From an uncultured Oscillibacter sp. (GTDB taxonomy: Bacteria; Bacillota; Clostridia; Oscillospirales; Oscillospiraceae), in contig CAAGJQ010000106.1 in the NCBI GenBank assembly GCA_900770295.1, positions 1-55,460 on the forward strand: 55,460 bases of DNA, given 5' to 3'. The notes under the pieces are model-generated. The model ran no database searches. It was not told the DNA's origin and saw nothing but the letters and a program-made list of their open reading frames with translations. The number at the start of each line of letters is the position of its first letter. Position 1 is the stretch's first letter. Of this stretch, positions 42,941 to 51,361 are shown one piece after another. The position numbers were made by a program, and so were the translations under genes.

Positions 42941-43753
42941 ATGGACCGTTACCGTCTGAAAAATATCATTATCCTGATCCTCGTTCTGGTGAACGCCTTT
43001 CTCCTGGCCTCCCTGATCGTGCGGAAGACCTCGGAATACAACGCCCGCAAGCTGGCGGTCACGCAGCTGGTGGAGCTGTTTGCCGCCGATGAGATCACCC
43101 TGTCTCCCGACGCCATTTCCACTGACACACCGCCTTCCAGCCGCGTGCTGACCCGGGATACGGCCCTGGACCGGGAAGTCGCTGCGTTTTTTCTGGGGTC
43201 TGACCTCTCCTCTTCCGACCAGGGCGGCGATATTTACACATACAGCAGCTCCAGAGGGGCTGCGATCTTCCGGGAAAACGGCAGCTTTGACGCGGCCGGC
43301 ACACTGTCCACGGAGGACCCTGCCGGTTTCTGCCGGGAGTTCGGCAGGAAATTCTCGTACAGCGAACCCACATTCCGGCAGGAGGATGACGGCAGTGAAA
43401 CCGCCACCATGGTCCGGAATTGCAACCGTCTGCCGGTGTTCAACTGCACCGTCACTTTTACTTTCCGCTCTGGGACGCTGGTCAACGTCAGCGGTACACT
43501 CCTGCCTGAAAATTACACGGAGCTGACCGGTGAGGAAGCGCCTCTGTCCGCCTCCGCCGCGCTGACCGCTTTTCTGGAGGCCCGCAGGCAGAGTTTCGCC
43601 GCCGTCTCCGCGATTACTGACCTCTATCTCTGCTATGAACTGCAAAGCACCACCGCCTCTTCCATGATGACGCTGGTGCCGGCCTGGTGCATTGTAACCG
43701 ACACCGCAAAATATTATGTAAACTGTTCGACAGGGGCCGTTGTCAGCGCCTGA
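42941..43753 (+). CDS. YycI-like accessory protein of the WalK kinase
   Basis: 270 residues. MDRYRLKNIIILILVLVNAFL opens with the typical YycI basic patch and single membrane helix (7-26), followed by an extracellular domain with a C-terminal strand pattern (VPAWCIVTDTAKYYVN) like the YycH/YycI superfamily. It probably forms a complex with the preceding protein and with WalK. AAAGGAGG precedes the ATG at 42941. Last gene of the cluster before murA, which has its own promoter. Confidence 0.8.
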   Translation: MDRYRLKNIIILILVLVNAFLLASLIVRKTSEYNARKLAVTQLVELFAADEITLSPDAISTDTPPSSRVLTRDTALDREVAAFFLGSDLSSSDQGGDIYTYSSSRGAAIFRENGSFDAAGTLSTEDPAGFCREFGRKFSYSEPTFRQEDDGSETATMVRNCNRLPVFNCTVTFTFRSGTLVNVSGTLLPENYTELTGEEAPLSASAALTAFLEARRQSFAAVSAITDLYLCYELQSTTASSMMTLVPAWCIVTDTAKYYVNCSTGAVVSA

Positions 43754-43818
43754 CCGGCCCTGATCCCCTGCCGCGCCCTGGTTTGCCTTGCTTTTTCTGG
43801 AAATCCGACAGGAAGGGT

Positions 43819-43847
43819 TTGCAATTCTCACCCGGTTATGCTATGAT
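43819..43847 (+). promoter_or_regulatory. promoter of murA
   Basis: TTGCAA, a 17-nt spacer and TATGAT. A small hairpin (CAGACAA/TTGTCTG, 43870-43888 region) followed by a T-rich run lies in the ~140-nt leader and could act as an attenuator; this is inference. Confidence 0.6.
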
Positions 43848-43991
43848 GCTTGTGTGTGAGTTTCGTCAGACAAGATTTTGTCTGTTTGCTTTTGATTTGA
43901 TACGTATGAAGCCATACCGCGCGGGCAAACTGTCTTCAGATGAGACGTATTGCCGCTACAAAAGACTGTGCCTTGAAAAGAGGGTCAAATT

Positions 43992-45293
43992 TTGACTAAA
44001 TATATTGTACAGGGTGGAAGACCCCTGTTTGGTGAAGTAGAGATCAGCGGCGCCAAAAATGCCGCCGTTGCAATCATCCCCGCCGCCCTGCTGGTAGACG
44101 GCGTCTGCCGAATCGAAAATATCCCCCAGATCTCCGATGTCACGATGAGTCTGAAGATTCTGGAGCAGCTGGGTGCCAATATCCGCAGCATCAATCCCCA
44201 TGTGGTGGAGGTGGACTGCCGTCATATCCACTCCACCCGGACCTCCTATGAGCTGTCCCGGAAGATCCGCGCTTCCTATTATCTGATCGGCGCTCTGCTG
44301 GGCCGGTTCGGCCAGGCGGAGGTCGCCATGCCCGGCGGCTGCAACTTCGGCGGCGTCCGCCCCATCGACCAGCATGTCAAGGGCTTCACCGCCCTGGGAG
44401 CCAAGGTCGTTGTGGAGGGCGGCTTTATCCACGCCTCCGCGGAAAACGGCCGTTTGAAGGGCGCCAACATCTATCTGGATGTGGTGTCCGTCGGCGCCAC
44501 CATGAACATCATGATGGCCGCCGTCATGGCGGAGGGCAACACCGTTATTGAAAACGCCGCCAAAGAGCCCCATATCGTGGATCTGGCCAACTTCCTCAAC
44601 TCCATGGGCGCCAACATCCGGGGCGCCGGCACGGATACCATCAAGATCCGGGGGGTGGACCACCTCTCCGGCGGGAGCTACGCCATCATTCCCGATCAGA
44701 TCGAGGCCGGCACCTATATGGCCGCTGTGGCGGCCACCGGCGGCCAGATTCTGGTGAAAAACATCATTCCCAAGCACATGGACTGCATCACCGCCAAGCT
44801 GCAGGAATGCGGCGTGGAGGTGGAGGAGCGGGAGGATACGCTTCTGGTCCGCCGCACCGGCAGGCTGCACCGGGCCAATGTAAAGACCATGCCCTATCCC
44901 GGCTTCCCCACGGATATGCAGCCCCAGATCACCACGGTCCTCTCCCTGGCGGAGGGCACCTCTCTGGTGACGGAGGGCGTTTGGAGCAACCGTTACCGCT
45001 ACGTGGACGAGCTTCGCCGCATGGGCGCCTCCATTCAGGTGGACGAAAAGACCGCCGTGGTGGAGGGCGTAGACCATCTCACCGGAGCGCCCATCCAGGC
45101 CTATGACCTGCGGGCCGGCGCCGCCATGGTCATCGCCGCTCTGGCCGCCCAGGGGCAGAGTGAGATCAGCTGCGTCCAGTATATTGAGCGCGGCTACGAG
45201 GACATCGTGTCCAAACTGCGGGCTCTGGGTGCCGATATCCGGGCTGTGGAAGAGCCGGATGAAGCCGGGAATCTGGAGGCCCATATCGGATAA
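43992..45293 (+). CDS. murA: UDP-N-acetylglucosamine 1-carboxyvinyltransferase
   Basis: 433 residues, first step of peptidoglycan precursor synthesis (transfer of enolpyruvate from PEP to UDP-GlcNAc). Visible marks are GGRPLFGEVEISGAKNAAV, GGCNFGGVRPIDQHVKGF with the catalytic Cys (target of fosfomycin) near residue 117, YPGFPTDMQPQ and the C-terminal RAGAAMVIAALAA. TTG start at 43992, with AGAGGGT upstream; the conserved TKYIVQGG sequence begins right there. It lies inside the WalRK neighbourhood, a common place in Clostridia. Confidence 0.95.
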   Translation: MTKYIVQGGRPLFGEVEISGAKNAAVAIIPAALLVDGVCRIENIPQISDVTMSLKILEQLGANIRSINPHVVEVDCRHIHSTRTSYELSRKIRASYYLIGALLGRFGQAEVAMPGGCNFGGVRPIDQHVKGFTALGAKVVVEGGFIHASAENGRLKGANIYLDVVSVGATMNIMMAAVMAEGNTVIENAAKEPHIVDLANFLNSMGANIRGAGTDTIKIRGVDHLSGGSYAIIPDQIEAGTYMAAVAATGGQILVKNIIPKHMDCITAKLQECGVEVEEREDTLLVRRTGRLHRANVKTMPYPGFPTDMQPQITTVLSLAEGTSLVTEGVWSNRYRYVDELRRMGASIQVDEKTAVVEGVDHLTGAPIQAYDLRAGAAMVIAALAAQGQSEISCVQYIERGYEDIVSKLRALGADIRAVEEPDEAGNLEAHIG

Positions 45294-45320
45294 AAACCCC
45301 CTTTTCATTGATCACATATC

Positions 45321-45379
45321 TGCGTCCGCCGGGGAGGATGACGACCTTAGTCGGCGTTCTCCCCAGCGGACGCATTTTT
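45321..45379 (+). terminator. long two-part terminator after murA
   Basis: TGCGTCCGC (45321-45329) pairs with GCGGACGCA (45366-45374) and GGGGAG with CTCCCC inside it. A small CGAC/GTCG stem tops the structure, and TTTTT follows. Confidence 0.8.
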
Positions 45380-45405
45380 ACCACTCATAAAGCGAGGTAT
45401 CTCCT

Positions 45406-46206
45406 TTGACCACCGTACATACTCTGGCCAGCGGCTCCTCCGGAAATGCGCTGGTCCTCTCCTGCGGGGACACCCACCTGCTGGTGGACGCCGGCATCTC
45501 CTGCCGCCGCATCACAGTCAGCCTCCGGGAACTGGGGCTGACGCCGGAGGACCTGGACGCCGTTTTCATCACCCATACCCACTCCGATCATATTGCCGGT
45601 TTACAGACGTTGCTGAAACGGACCGCTTTTCCCGTCTATGGCTCTGCGGCCACCTGCCGGGGGCTGGCCTACCGGCTGGCGGGCATTGAGGACCGGCTCC
45701 GGCCCATGGATTTCGGTCAGCCTCTTGCCCTGAAGACCTGCTCCATCACCGCCTTCCCCACCTCCCATGACGCTCCCGGTTCCTGCGATTACCGTGTGGA
45801 TACCCTCGACGGCAGTGTGGGGCTTCTGACGGACACGGGATATGTCCCCGACGAGGCATCTGAGATTTTGTCCGGCGTGGACCTGGCGGTGTTGGAATCC
45901 AATCACGACATCGAGACGCTCCGCAGCGGCCCCTATCCCTATTATCTGAAGCAGCGCATTCTGGGAGAAGAGGGCCACCTCTGCAACGAGGATGCCGCCC
46001 GGTTTGCCGTGACGCTGGCAGAGGCCGGCGCGTCCGAAATCGTGCTGGCCCATCTGAGCCGGGAGAACAACACCCCCGCCATGGCCCAGACTGCCGTGGA
46101 GATCGCGCTTTCCGCCGCAGGTCTGGCCCCGGCGCTGACGGTGGCTCCCAGGGACCATATGAGCCGCGCCTATTCCGTCTCCAGGAGGACCGTGTGCAGA
46201 AAGTGA
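45406..46206 (+). CDS. walJ: MBL-fold hydrolase, YycJ/WalJ-like
   Basis: 266 residues of a metallo-beta-lactamase fold. TLASGSSGNALVL at the start and the metal motif THTHSDHIAGL are clear, with later ligands in TSHDAPGS, TDTGYVP and LAHLSRENNTP. YycJ is an exonuclease-like protein linked to cell-wall and DNA metabolism; its role here is inferred. TTG start behind GAGGT. The end overlaps the next gene by 13 nt. Confidence 0.9.
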   Translation: MTTVHTLASGSSGNALVLSCGDTHLLVDAGISCRRITVSLRELGLTPEDLDAVFITHTHSDHIAGLQTLLKRTAFPVYGSAATCRGLAYRLAGIEDRLRPMDFGQPLALKTCSITAFPTSHDAPGSCDYRVDTLDGSVGLLTDTGYVPDEASEILSGVDLAVLESNHDIETLRSGPYPYYLKQRILGEEGHLCNEDAARFAVTLAEAGASEIVLAHLSRENNTPAMAQTAVEIALSAAGLAPALTVAPRDHMSRAYSVSRRTVCRK

Positions 46207-46676
46207 CCATTCTCTGTGTGGGAAAGCTGAAGGAAAAGTTCTACGCCGACGCGGTGTCGGAATACGTCAAACGGCTCTCCCGGTACTGCAAGCTGGAGAT
46301 CATCGAACTCTCCGAGGAGCGGCTGCCGGAGGACCCCTCCCCCGCTCAGATCGACGCGGCCCTTTCCAAAGAGGCCGACGCCATCCGGGGAAAGCTGCCA
46401 TCCTCCGCCTTTGTCATCGCCATGTGCGTGGAGGGAAAGACCCGGTCCAGTGAGGAGCTGGCCCGGCTGATGGCCGACACCGCCAGCCGTGGGGAAAGCC
46501 ATCTGGTGTTTCTCATCGGCGGTTCCTTCGGGCTGCATCCCTCCATCAAGGAGTTGGCGGCGGTAAAGTTGTCCATGTCCCCCATGACGTTTCCCCATCA
46601 TCTGGCCCGGGTCATGCTCCTGGAGCAGATCTATCGGGCATACCAGATCAACGCGGGGACAAAGTACCACAAGTAA
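46194..46676 (+). CDS. rlmH: 23S rRNA pseudouridine-1915 N3-methyltransferase RlmH
   Basis: 160 residues, full length. SPOUT methyltransferase with ILCVGKLKEKFY at the start, FLIGGSFGL (SAM knot) and the invariant C-terminal MTFPHHLARVMLLEQIYRAY-type helix ending in the YHK tail. It methylates pseudouridine 1915 of 23S rRNA in the whole ribosome. GTG start overlaps the WalJ-like gene by 13 nt. This is the normal last gene of the walRK-yycHIJ cluster. Confidence 0.96.
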   Translation: MQKVTILCVGKLKEKFYADAVSEYVKRLSRYCKLEIIELSEERLPEDPSPAQIDAALSKEADAIRGKLPSSAFVIAMCVEGKTRSSEELARLMADTASRGESHLVFLIGGSFGLHPSIKELAAVKLSMSPMTFPHHLARVMLLEQIYRAYQINAGTKYHK

Positions 46677-46688
46677 AGGAGCGGTCCT

Positions 46689-46988
46689 ATGGAACAGGCG
46701 AAAGATTTTTGGGCCATGGCCGACAGGAGTCTGACAGAGCGTTGGCCCAAGGGTCCCGATGGCCAGCCGGAAAAGGCGGAGAAGCTGATCTGGCAGCCGG
46801 AGCTGGACGGCATTGCGGACATCACCCTCTCCATGCTGGAGGGCTTTGGTATCCCCGCCTTCAAGGTGGGCGTCCAGGGCAAGGTGGTCCTGGGCTTCGC
46901 CGGACTGGGCGTGGAAATCTATGTGCCCGCCTCCCGGCTGGAGGAGGCCAGAGCGCTGCTGGAGGCGCCGGAGGATATGGAGGAATAA
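46689..46988 (+). CDS. DUF2007-like small protein
   Basis: 99 residues. The part after residue 32 (IWQPELDGIADITLSMLEGFGIPAF, then GLGVEIYVPASRLEEARALL) has the two-strand, one-helix pattern of DUF2007 proteins, which have a ferredoxin-like fold and are called putative signal-transducing proteins. No function is known. AAAGGAG precedes the ATG, 12 nt after rlmH, so it shares that operon. Confidence 0.75.
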   Translation: MEQAKDFWAMADRSLTERWPKGPDGQPEKAEKLIWQPELDGIADITLSMLEGFGIPAFKVGVQGKVVLGFAGLGVEIYVPASRLEEARALLEAPEDMEE

Positions 46989-47017
46989 GTTTACGTAACT
47001 CTACGGAGGTCTTTCTG

Positions 47018-47356
47018 TTGAAGCGCGATTTTGAGGAACGCAAAGGCTGCTCCGGATTTTCCAGAGAAGCATTGGCCCAGAAAGCACGGTCTTGGAAGAT
47101 ACGGGGCATCGCGCAGCTGGTGCTGGCTGCTGTGACTGTCATGTGCCTGACACTGTACGAGCTTCGTGATTCGTTCTCCTTCCTGGCCATAGGCCTTGGC
47201 TGCGCTGCGATCATGGTGACCCTACTGCTTCTAAGCTCCCGCTGTCCCATCTGCGGCCATGAGATCTGCCGGCGGGAACGGTACTTCGGCTCTCTGTTTT
47301 TTCGCTGCCCTGACTGCGGTTTTTCTATCCATGCGGGTGAAGAAGAAACGGATTGA
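47018..47356 (+). CDS. small membrane protein with C-terminal zinc ribbon
   Basis: 112 residues: basic soluble start, two adjacent transmembrane helices (about 30-48 and 52-72), then a zinc ribbon with CPICGHEIC and CPDCGF (four or five Cys). TTG start at 47018 with ACGGAGG 8 nt upstream; the long open frame before it overlaps the DUF2007 gene and is not coding. Function unknown. A broken relative of its zinc-ribbon part follows at once. Confidence 0.7.
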   Translation: MKRDFEERKGCSGFSREALAQKARSWKIRGIAQLVLAAVTVMCLTLYELRDSFSFLAIGLGCAAIMVTLLLLSSRCPICGHEICRRERYFGSLFFRCPDCGFSIHAGEEETD

Positions 47357-47379
47357 GTTCTTTGTTTGAAAACGAGCTG

Positions 47380-47752
47380 TGATGGAGGACGAGAGAAGTT
47401 TCTCCAGTCGGGTCCGCTCTGCGAAAGTCCATTGACTCCTGGGAACAGCACCGCCGCCTGTAGTGCGTCCTGGTCCCTGTGGGCATGTTGCTGTCGATCG
47501 CGGGGCTTGCGCAGCGGCATACCGTGCCCGGCAAGGTCATGGTGCCCCGGGCGTGATCTGCGTTGGAATGTACCGCAGCGGCGGCACCCGCTGTCCTGTC
47601 TGCGGACATTATAACCATGCGCTTAATGGCCAGGGTATCACTGCCGTCTCTGCGGTTTCGGCCATTGCGATATCTGGCTTTCCCCGGAACGGGGCTATCC
47701 GTATGACAACCTGTGTCATTCAGTTAACATAATTTTAGAGGAGGAACTGCAA
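47380..47752 (+). pseudogene. degenerate zinc-ribbon gene
   Basis: No intact frame spans this 397-nt gap. One frame reads CPVCGHYNHALNGQG and a shift of one base then gives YHCRLCGFGHCDIWL, so together they form a zinc ribbon of the same type as in the preceding gene. The hydrophobic helices are lost or out of frame. It looks like a tandem duplicate that has decayed. The sequence runs on to the ribosome binding site (GAGGAGG) of the next gene. Confidence 0.6.
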
Positions 47753-47753
47753 T

Positions 47754-49481
47754 ATGGATTTCATGAAGGAATACGAAAAGTGGTTGAACAGTCCCGCCCT
47801 GTCCGCTGAGGAAAAGGCGGAACTGGAGGCCATCAAGGATGATCCCAAGGAGATCGAATCCCGGTTCTACGGCCCCCTGGAGTTCGGCACCGCCGGACTG
47901 CGGGGCACCATGTATGTCGGTTTGCACAACATGAACATTCACGTCATCCGCTGGGCCACCCAGGGCTTTGCTGATGTTATTGCCGCCGAGGGCGAAGAGG
48001 GCAAGCAGCGGGGCGTGGCCATCTGCATGGACTGCCGCAACCACTCCGAGGAGTTCGCCCGTGCCGCCGCCGAGGTCTGCGCCGCCAACGGCATCCACGT
48101 CCGCATCTTCGAGTCCCTGCGCCCCACCCCCGAGCTGAGCTTCGCCGTCCGGGAGTACCACTGCCAGGCGGGCATCAACGTCACTGCCAGCCACAATCCC
48201 AAGGAGTACAACGGCTACAAGGTCTACTGGGAGGACGGCGCCCAGCTGCCTCCCCACCACGCAGACGCCATCGCCAAGCGTCTGGGCGAGATCGACATCT
48301 TCAACGACATCAGGACCATGCCCTACGATGAAGCCGTCAAGGCCGGTCTCATTGAGATCCTGGGCGCCGAGACCGACGAGAAGTTCCTCGCCAACGTCAT
48401 GGGCCAGGTCAATGACGCCGAGACCGTCGCCAAGGTGGCCGACACCTTCAAGCTGGTCTACACCCCCTTCCACGGCACCGGCTACAAGCTGATCCCCGAG
48501 GCTCTGAAGCGCCTGGGCATCAAGCACCTGGTCTGCGTCCCCGAGCAGATGGTCATTGACGGCAACTTCCCCACCGTGGTCTCCCCCAACCCCGAGAACC
48601 CCGAGGGTTTCTATCTGGCGGTGGACATCGCCAAGAAGGAGGGCGCCGACTTCATCCTGGGCTCCGACCCCGACGCCGACCGCGTGGGCATCATGGTCAA
48701 GACCAAGGACGGTGAGTTCAAGGTCATCTCCGGCAACCAGACCGGCGTTCTGCTGCTGGACTACCTGATCGGCGCCAAGAAGCGCACCGGCAAAATGCCC
48801 GAGAAGCCCGTGGCTCTGAAGACCATCGTCACCACCGAGATGGCCCGCAAGGTGGCCGAGGTCAATGGCCTCCAGTGCTTCGACACCTTTACCGGCTTCA
48901 AGTTCCTGGCCGAGAAGAAGGACAAGCTGGAGAATTCCGGCGAGGGCAAGGTCATTTTCTCCTATGAGGAGTCCTACGGCTACATGCTGGGCGACTATGT
49001 CCGGGACAAGGACGCCGTCACCGCCGCCCTGGCCCTGACCGAGATGGCCGCCTGGTACGCCGCGCAGGGCATGACCCTGGCCGACGCGCTGGATGCCCTG
49101 TATGAGAAGTACGGCTATTTCGCTGAAAAGACCTTCAACCTTGTCATGCCTGGTCTGGACGGTCTGAAGGACATGGCCAACCTGATGAAGTCCCTGCGGG
49201 AAAATCCGCCGGCCGAGATCTCCGGCGTCCAGGTCGTGGCCCGGAAGGACTACCAGGACGGCTCTGTCATCGACACCGCCACCGGCGCCAAGAGCACCAT
49301 GGAGCTGTCCGGCTCCAACGTGCTGCGGTTTGAGATGGCTGACGGCACCTCCGTCATCGTCCGTCCCTCCGGCACCGAGCCCAAGATCAAGGTCTACATC
49401 CTGACGCAGGGCAAAGACGCCGCTGACGCCGCCGCCAATGTGGAAAAGTACGGCAAGTGGGTCGACACCCTGAAGAAGTAA
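47754..49481 (+). CDS. phosphoglucomutase/phosphomannomutase
   Basis: 575 residues, four-domain alpha-D-phosphohexomutase of the PgcA type. Active-site Ser in NVTASHNPKEYNGYK (about 143-157), metal loop GSDPDADRVGI (about 303-313), sugar-binding EESYGYMLGD and phosphate-binding RPSGTEPKIK (about 537-546). It interconverts glucose 1- and 6-phosphate for glycolysis and cell-wall or polysaccharide sugars. Codon use is extremely biased to GCC, AAG, CTG, GAG, a sign of high expression. GAGGAGG precedes the ATG. It has its own terminator. Confidence 0.95.
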   Translation: MDFMKEYEKWLNSPALSAEEKAELEAIKDDPKEIESRFYGPLEFGTAGLRGTMYVGLHNMNIHVIRWATQGFADVIAAEGEEGKQRGVAICMDCRNHSEEFARAAAEVCAANGIHVRIFESLRPTPELSFAVREYHCQAGINVTASHNPKEYNGYKVYWEDGAQLPPHHADAIAKRLGEIDIFNDIRTMPYDEAVKAGLIEILGAETDEKFLANVMGQVNDAETVAKVADTFKLVYTPFHGTGYKLIPEALKRLGIKHLVCVPEQMVIDGNFPTVVSPNPENPEGFYLAVDIAKKEGADFILGSDPDADRVGIMVKTKDGEFKVISGNQTGVLLLDYLIGAKKRTGKMPEKPVALKTIVTTEMARKVAEVNGLQCFDTFTGFKFLAEKKDKLENSGEGKVIFSYEESYGYMLGDYVRDKDAVTAALALTEMAAWYAAQGMTLADALDALYEKYGYFAEKTFNLVMPGLDGLKDMANLMKSLRENPPAEISGVQVVARKDYQDGSVIDTATGAKSTMELSGSNVLRFEMADGTSVIVRPSGTEPKIKVYILTQGKDAADAAANVEKYGKWVDTLKK

Positions 49482-49493
49482 GATTCGTGCGGA

Positions 49494-49530
49494 CAGCGCC
49501 GGAGTGAAAACTCCGGCGCTGTTTTGTCTC
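49494..49530 (+). terminator. terminator of the phosphohexomutase gene
   Basis: A perfect 12-bp stem CAGCGCCGGAGT with a GAAA loop, then TTTT, 12 nt past the stop codon. Confidence 0.9.
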
Positions 49531-49540
49531 TCCACGTTTT

Positions 49541-49585
49541 TATTGACATATGTTTAAAACCGCATATAATGAACATATGTCAATA
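49541..49585 (+). promoter_or_regulatory. promoter framed by a 14-bp inverted repeat (DUF134 operon)
   Basis: TTGACA (49543-49548), a 16-nt spacer and TATAAT (49565-49570). The arms TATTGACATATGTT (49541-49554) and its exact complement AACATATGTCAATA (49572-49585) cover the -35 box and the transcription start. Each arm holds CATATG. This is a textbook layout for a repressor that binds both arms. Confidence 0.85.
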
Positions 49586-49601
49586 TCAAGGAGGGACATG
49601 G

Positions 49602-49964
49602 ATGCCGCGAAATGCCAAGTGCCGCCGGGTATGCCAGATGCCCGCCCACTGCCGCTTCTCTCCGGAGCAGCCTGTTGGGAACGAGCCGGTAGTGCTGACG
49701 GTGGAGGAATATGAGACGATCCGGCTGATAGACTTTCTGGGTCTGACCCAGGAGGAGGCTGCCGCCCGGATGGATGTGGCCCGGACCACGGTCCAGCGCA
49801 TCTACGCCCAGGCCCGGCAGAAGCTGGCAGTCTTTCTGGTGGAGGGCCGGCCGCTCCAGATCGGCGGGGGCAGCTACACGCTCTGCCCCAGGAAGGGCTG
49901 CCGCGGCTGTGAAAGCTCCTGCGGACCATGCCGCCTTGAAAACGGAAAGGATGCAAACACATGA
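49602..49964 (+). CDS. DUF134 family DNA-binding protein
   Basis: 120 residues. A Cys-rich start (CRRVCQMPAHCRF), then EYETIRLIDFLGLTQEEAAARMDVARTTVQRIY, a sigma-4-like helix-turn-helix, and a C-terminal cluster of six Cys (CPRKGCRGCESSCGPC) that could hold an Fe-S cluster or zinc. DUF134 genes are usually beside NifX/NifB-type genes, as here. I infer a metal- or redox-sensing regulator of its own operon. ATG behind AAGGAGGG; the stop overlaps the next start (ATGA). Confidence 0.88.
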   Translation: MPRNAKCRRVCQMPAHCRFSPEQPVGNEPVVLTVEEYETIRLIDFLGLTQEEAAARMDVARTTVQRIYAQARQKLAVFLVEGRPLQIGGGSYTLCPRKGCRGCESSCGPCRLENGKDANT

Positions 49965-50365
49965 AAATCGCTGTCACTTACGAAAACGGCCAGGTCTACG
50001 GCCACTTCGGACACACGGAACAGTTTAAAATTTACGACATTGTGGACGGCATACTGGCGGATGCCCAGGTAGTCCCCACCCACGGCAGCGGTCACGGCGC
50101 TCTGGCCGGGTTCCTGTCGGACCGCGGCGTGGACTGCCTGATCTGCGGCGGCATCGGCCCCGGCGCCCAGATGGCTCTGGCCGAGGCCGGCATCAGGCTG
50201 TACGCCGGCTGCTCCGGCGATGCGGATCAGTGCGTGACCGACCTGCTGGCCGGTACGCTGGTTTACGCCGAAGCCGCCACCTGCGACCATCATCACGGTG
50301 AGGAGGCACATGCCTGCGGCGGCCACGGCTGCGGCAGCCACGACCACACCTGCGGGCACCGATAA
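49961..50365 (+). CDS. NifX/NifB-type dinitrogenase iron-molybdenum cofactor domain protein
   Basis: 134 residues. The RNase-H-like NifX domain (1-105) has IAVTYENGQVYGHFGHTEQF at the start and CLICGGIGPGAQMAL. The last ~28 residues are packed with His, Cys and Gly and look like a metal-binding tail. In nitrogen fixers such domains carry FeMo-cofactor precursors; here no nif genes are present, so it more likely handles Fe-S or another metal cofactor. It is translated with the DUF134 gene (4-nt overlap). Confidence 0.88.
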   Translation: MKIAVTYENGQVYGHFGHTEQFKIYDIVDGILADAQVVPTHGSGHGALAGFLSDRGVDCLICGGIGPGAQMALAEAGIRLYAGCSGDADQCVTDLLAGTLVYAEAATCDHHHGEEAHACGGHGCGSHDHTCGHR

Positions 50366-50370
50366 ACATG

Positions 50371-50400
50371 CAAAAGCCGCTGCGGTGGCAGCGGCTTTTG
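50371..50400 (+). terminator. terminator of the DUF134/NifX-like operon
   Basis: A perfect 13-bp stem CAAAAGCCGCTGC with a 4-nt loop, ending in TTTTG. Confidence 0.88.
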
Positions 50401-50436
50401 TGTTCAGTTTCCCCTGTTTCTGTCCCACAGCAGTAA

Positions 50437-50464
50437 GAAAAGCACCGCCTTCGCGGTGCTTTTC
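50437..50464 (-). terminator. terminator of the LacI-PHP-PfkB operon
   Basis: A perfect 12-bp stem GAAAAGCACCGC with a CTTC-type loop. TTTTC ends it on the minus strand, 15 nt past the PfkB stop. Confidence 0.85.
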
Positions 50465-50478
50465 CAGTTCGTATGTGC

Positions 50479-51360
50479 TCAATAAAACTCCCTGATGTAG
50501 TTCTCCACGTCCTGACGGGTGCCCATGAAGGGGCCCGGGGTCTCCATCTTCAGGGAAACCAGCGCGGTGGCGGTCTGGAGGGCGGTGGGGATGTCCTTCG
50601 TCAGGCGCTCGTTGATGTAGCCGGCAAAGGTGGTGTCGCCCCGGCCGGTGCGGCCGGACATGTTCCGGGACTTGATGGGGCAGGTGTAGATGTCCTTGCC
50701 GTCATAGACCAGGACCTCCGTGTTGTGGGTGATCAGGATCTCCTTGGCGCCCCAGTCGTACAACATCTTGGCGGCTGCGGCCCGGTCGTCGGTGCCGGTC
50801 AGAATCTCCGCCTCGGCGGCGTCGGTCTTCAGGAAGCGGACGTAGGGCAGCATCTCCTTCTTCTCCGCCCAGTCGTGATACACCATGCCGCCGTTTTCCA
50901 CACAGCGCAGCATGGTCTGGACATCAATGGCCACCATGGCGTGCTGTGCGGCGAAGGGGATCATCTCATTGGGGATATCGCCGCCCACCAGGCCCGCCAG
51001 GTGCCAGATCTTCGCGTCGATGGCGGGGACCTCGCCGGTCTGATAGGGCTCGATGACGCTGTCCACGGTGGAGGTGCGGCGCTCCCGGTCCGGCGTGTGG
51101 TAGACATTCTTCGTCACAAAGGAGGTCTTGCTGTGCAGGGGAAACACGGTGACATTGGGGGCCGCGGCAAAGGCGGCCTTCATGTCCACCACGGCGGTGT
51201 CCGCCTTGGGCAGCACCGCGATCTTGTGGCCCATGTTGGCGGCGGCAAAACCGGAGTAGTACACGGCCCCGCCGGTGGCCCGGACGGTAGTGCCGTCGTA
51301 GTCCACGTTGGTATCCTGAGCGACCTCGCCGATGATGAGGGAGTCAAACTGCTGGCTCAT
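50479..51360 (-). CDS. PfkB family carbohydrate kinase
   Basis: 293 residues of the ribokinase family. TGGAVYYSGFAAANMGHK near the N-terminus binds the sugar, and GRTGRGDTTFAGYI carries the catalytic Asp and anion hole. ATP:sugar (or nucleoside) phosphotransfer in the cytoplasm; the substrate cannot be read from sequence. It begins 1 nt after the PHP gene stops, in an operon led by a LacI regulator, which favours a sugar or polyol as substrate. Confidence 0.9.
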   Translation of the reverse strand: MSQQFDSLIIGEVAQDTNVDYDGTTVRATGGAVYYSGFAAANMGHKIAVLPKADTAVVDMKAAFAAAPNVTVFPLHSKTSFVTKNVYHTPDRERRTSTVDSVIEPYQTGEVPAIDAKIWHLAGLVGGDIPNEMIPFAAQHAMVAIDVQTMLRCVENGGMVYHDWAEKKEMLPYVRFLKTDAAEAEILTGTDDRAAAAKMLYDWGAKEILITHNTEVLVYDGKDIYTCPIKSRNMSGRTGRGDTTFAGYINERLTKDIPTALQTATALVSLKMETPGPFMGTRQDVENYIREFY

Positions 51361-51361
51361 A

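Noticed and set aside
47724..49535. A 603-residue minus-strand frame opposite the phosphohexomutase gene
   Set aside because: Antisense effect of extreme GCC/CTG/AAG codon use. No motif, and the plus-strand gene has a complete active site.
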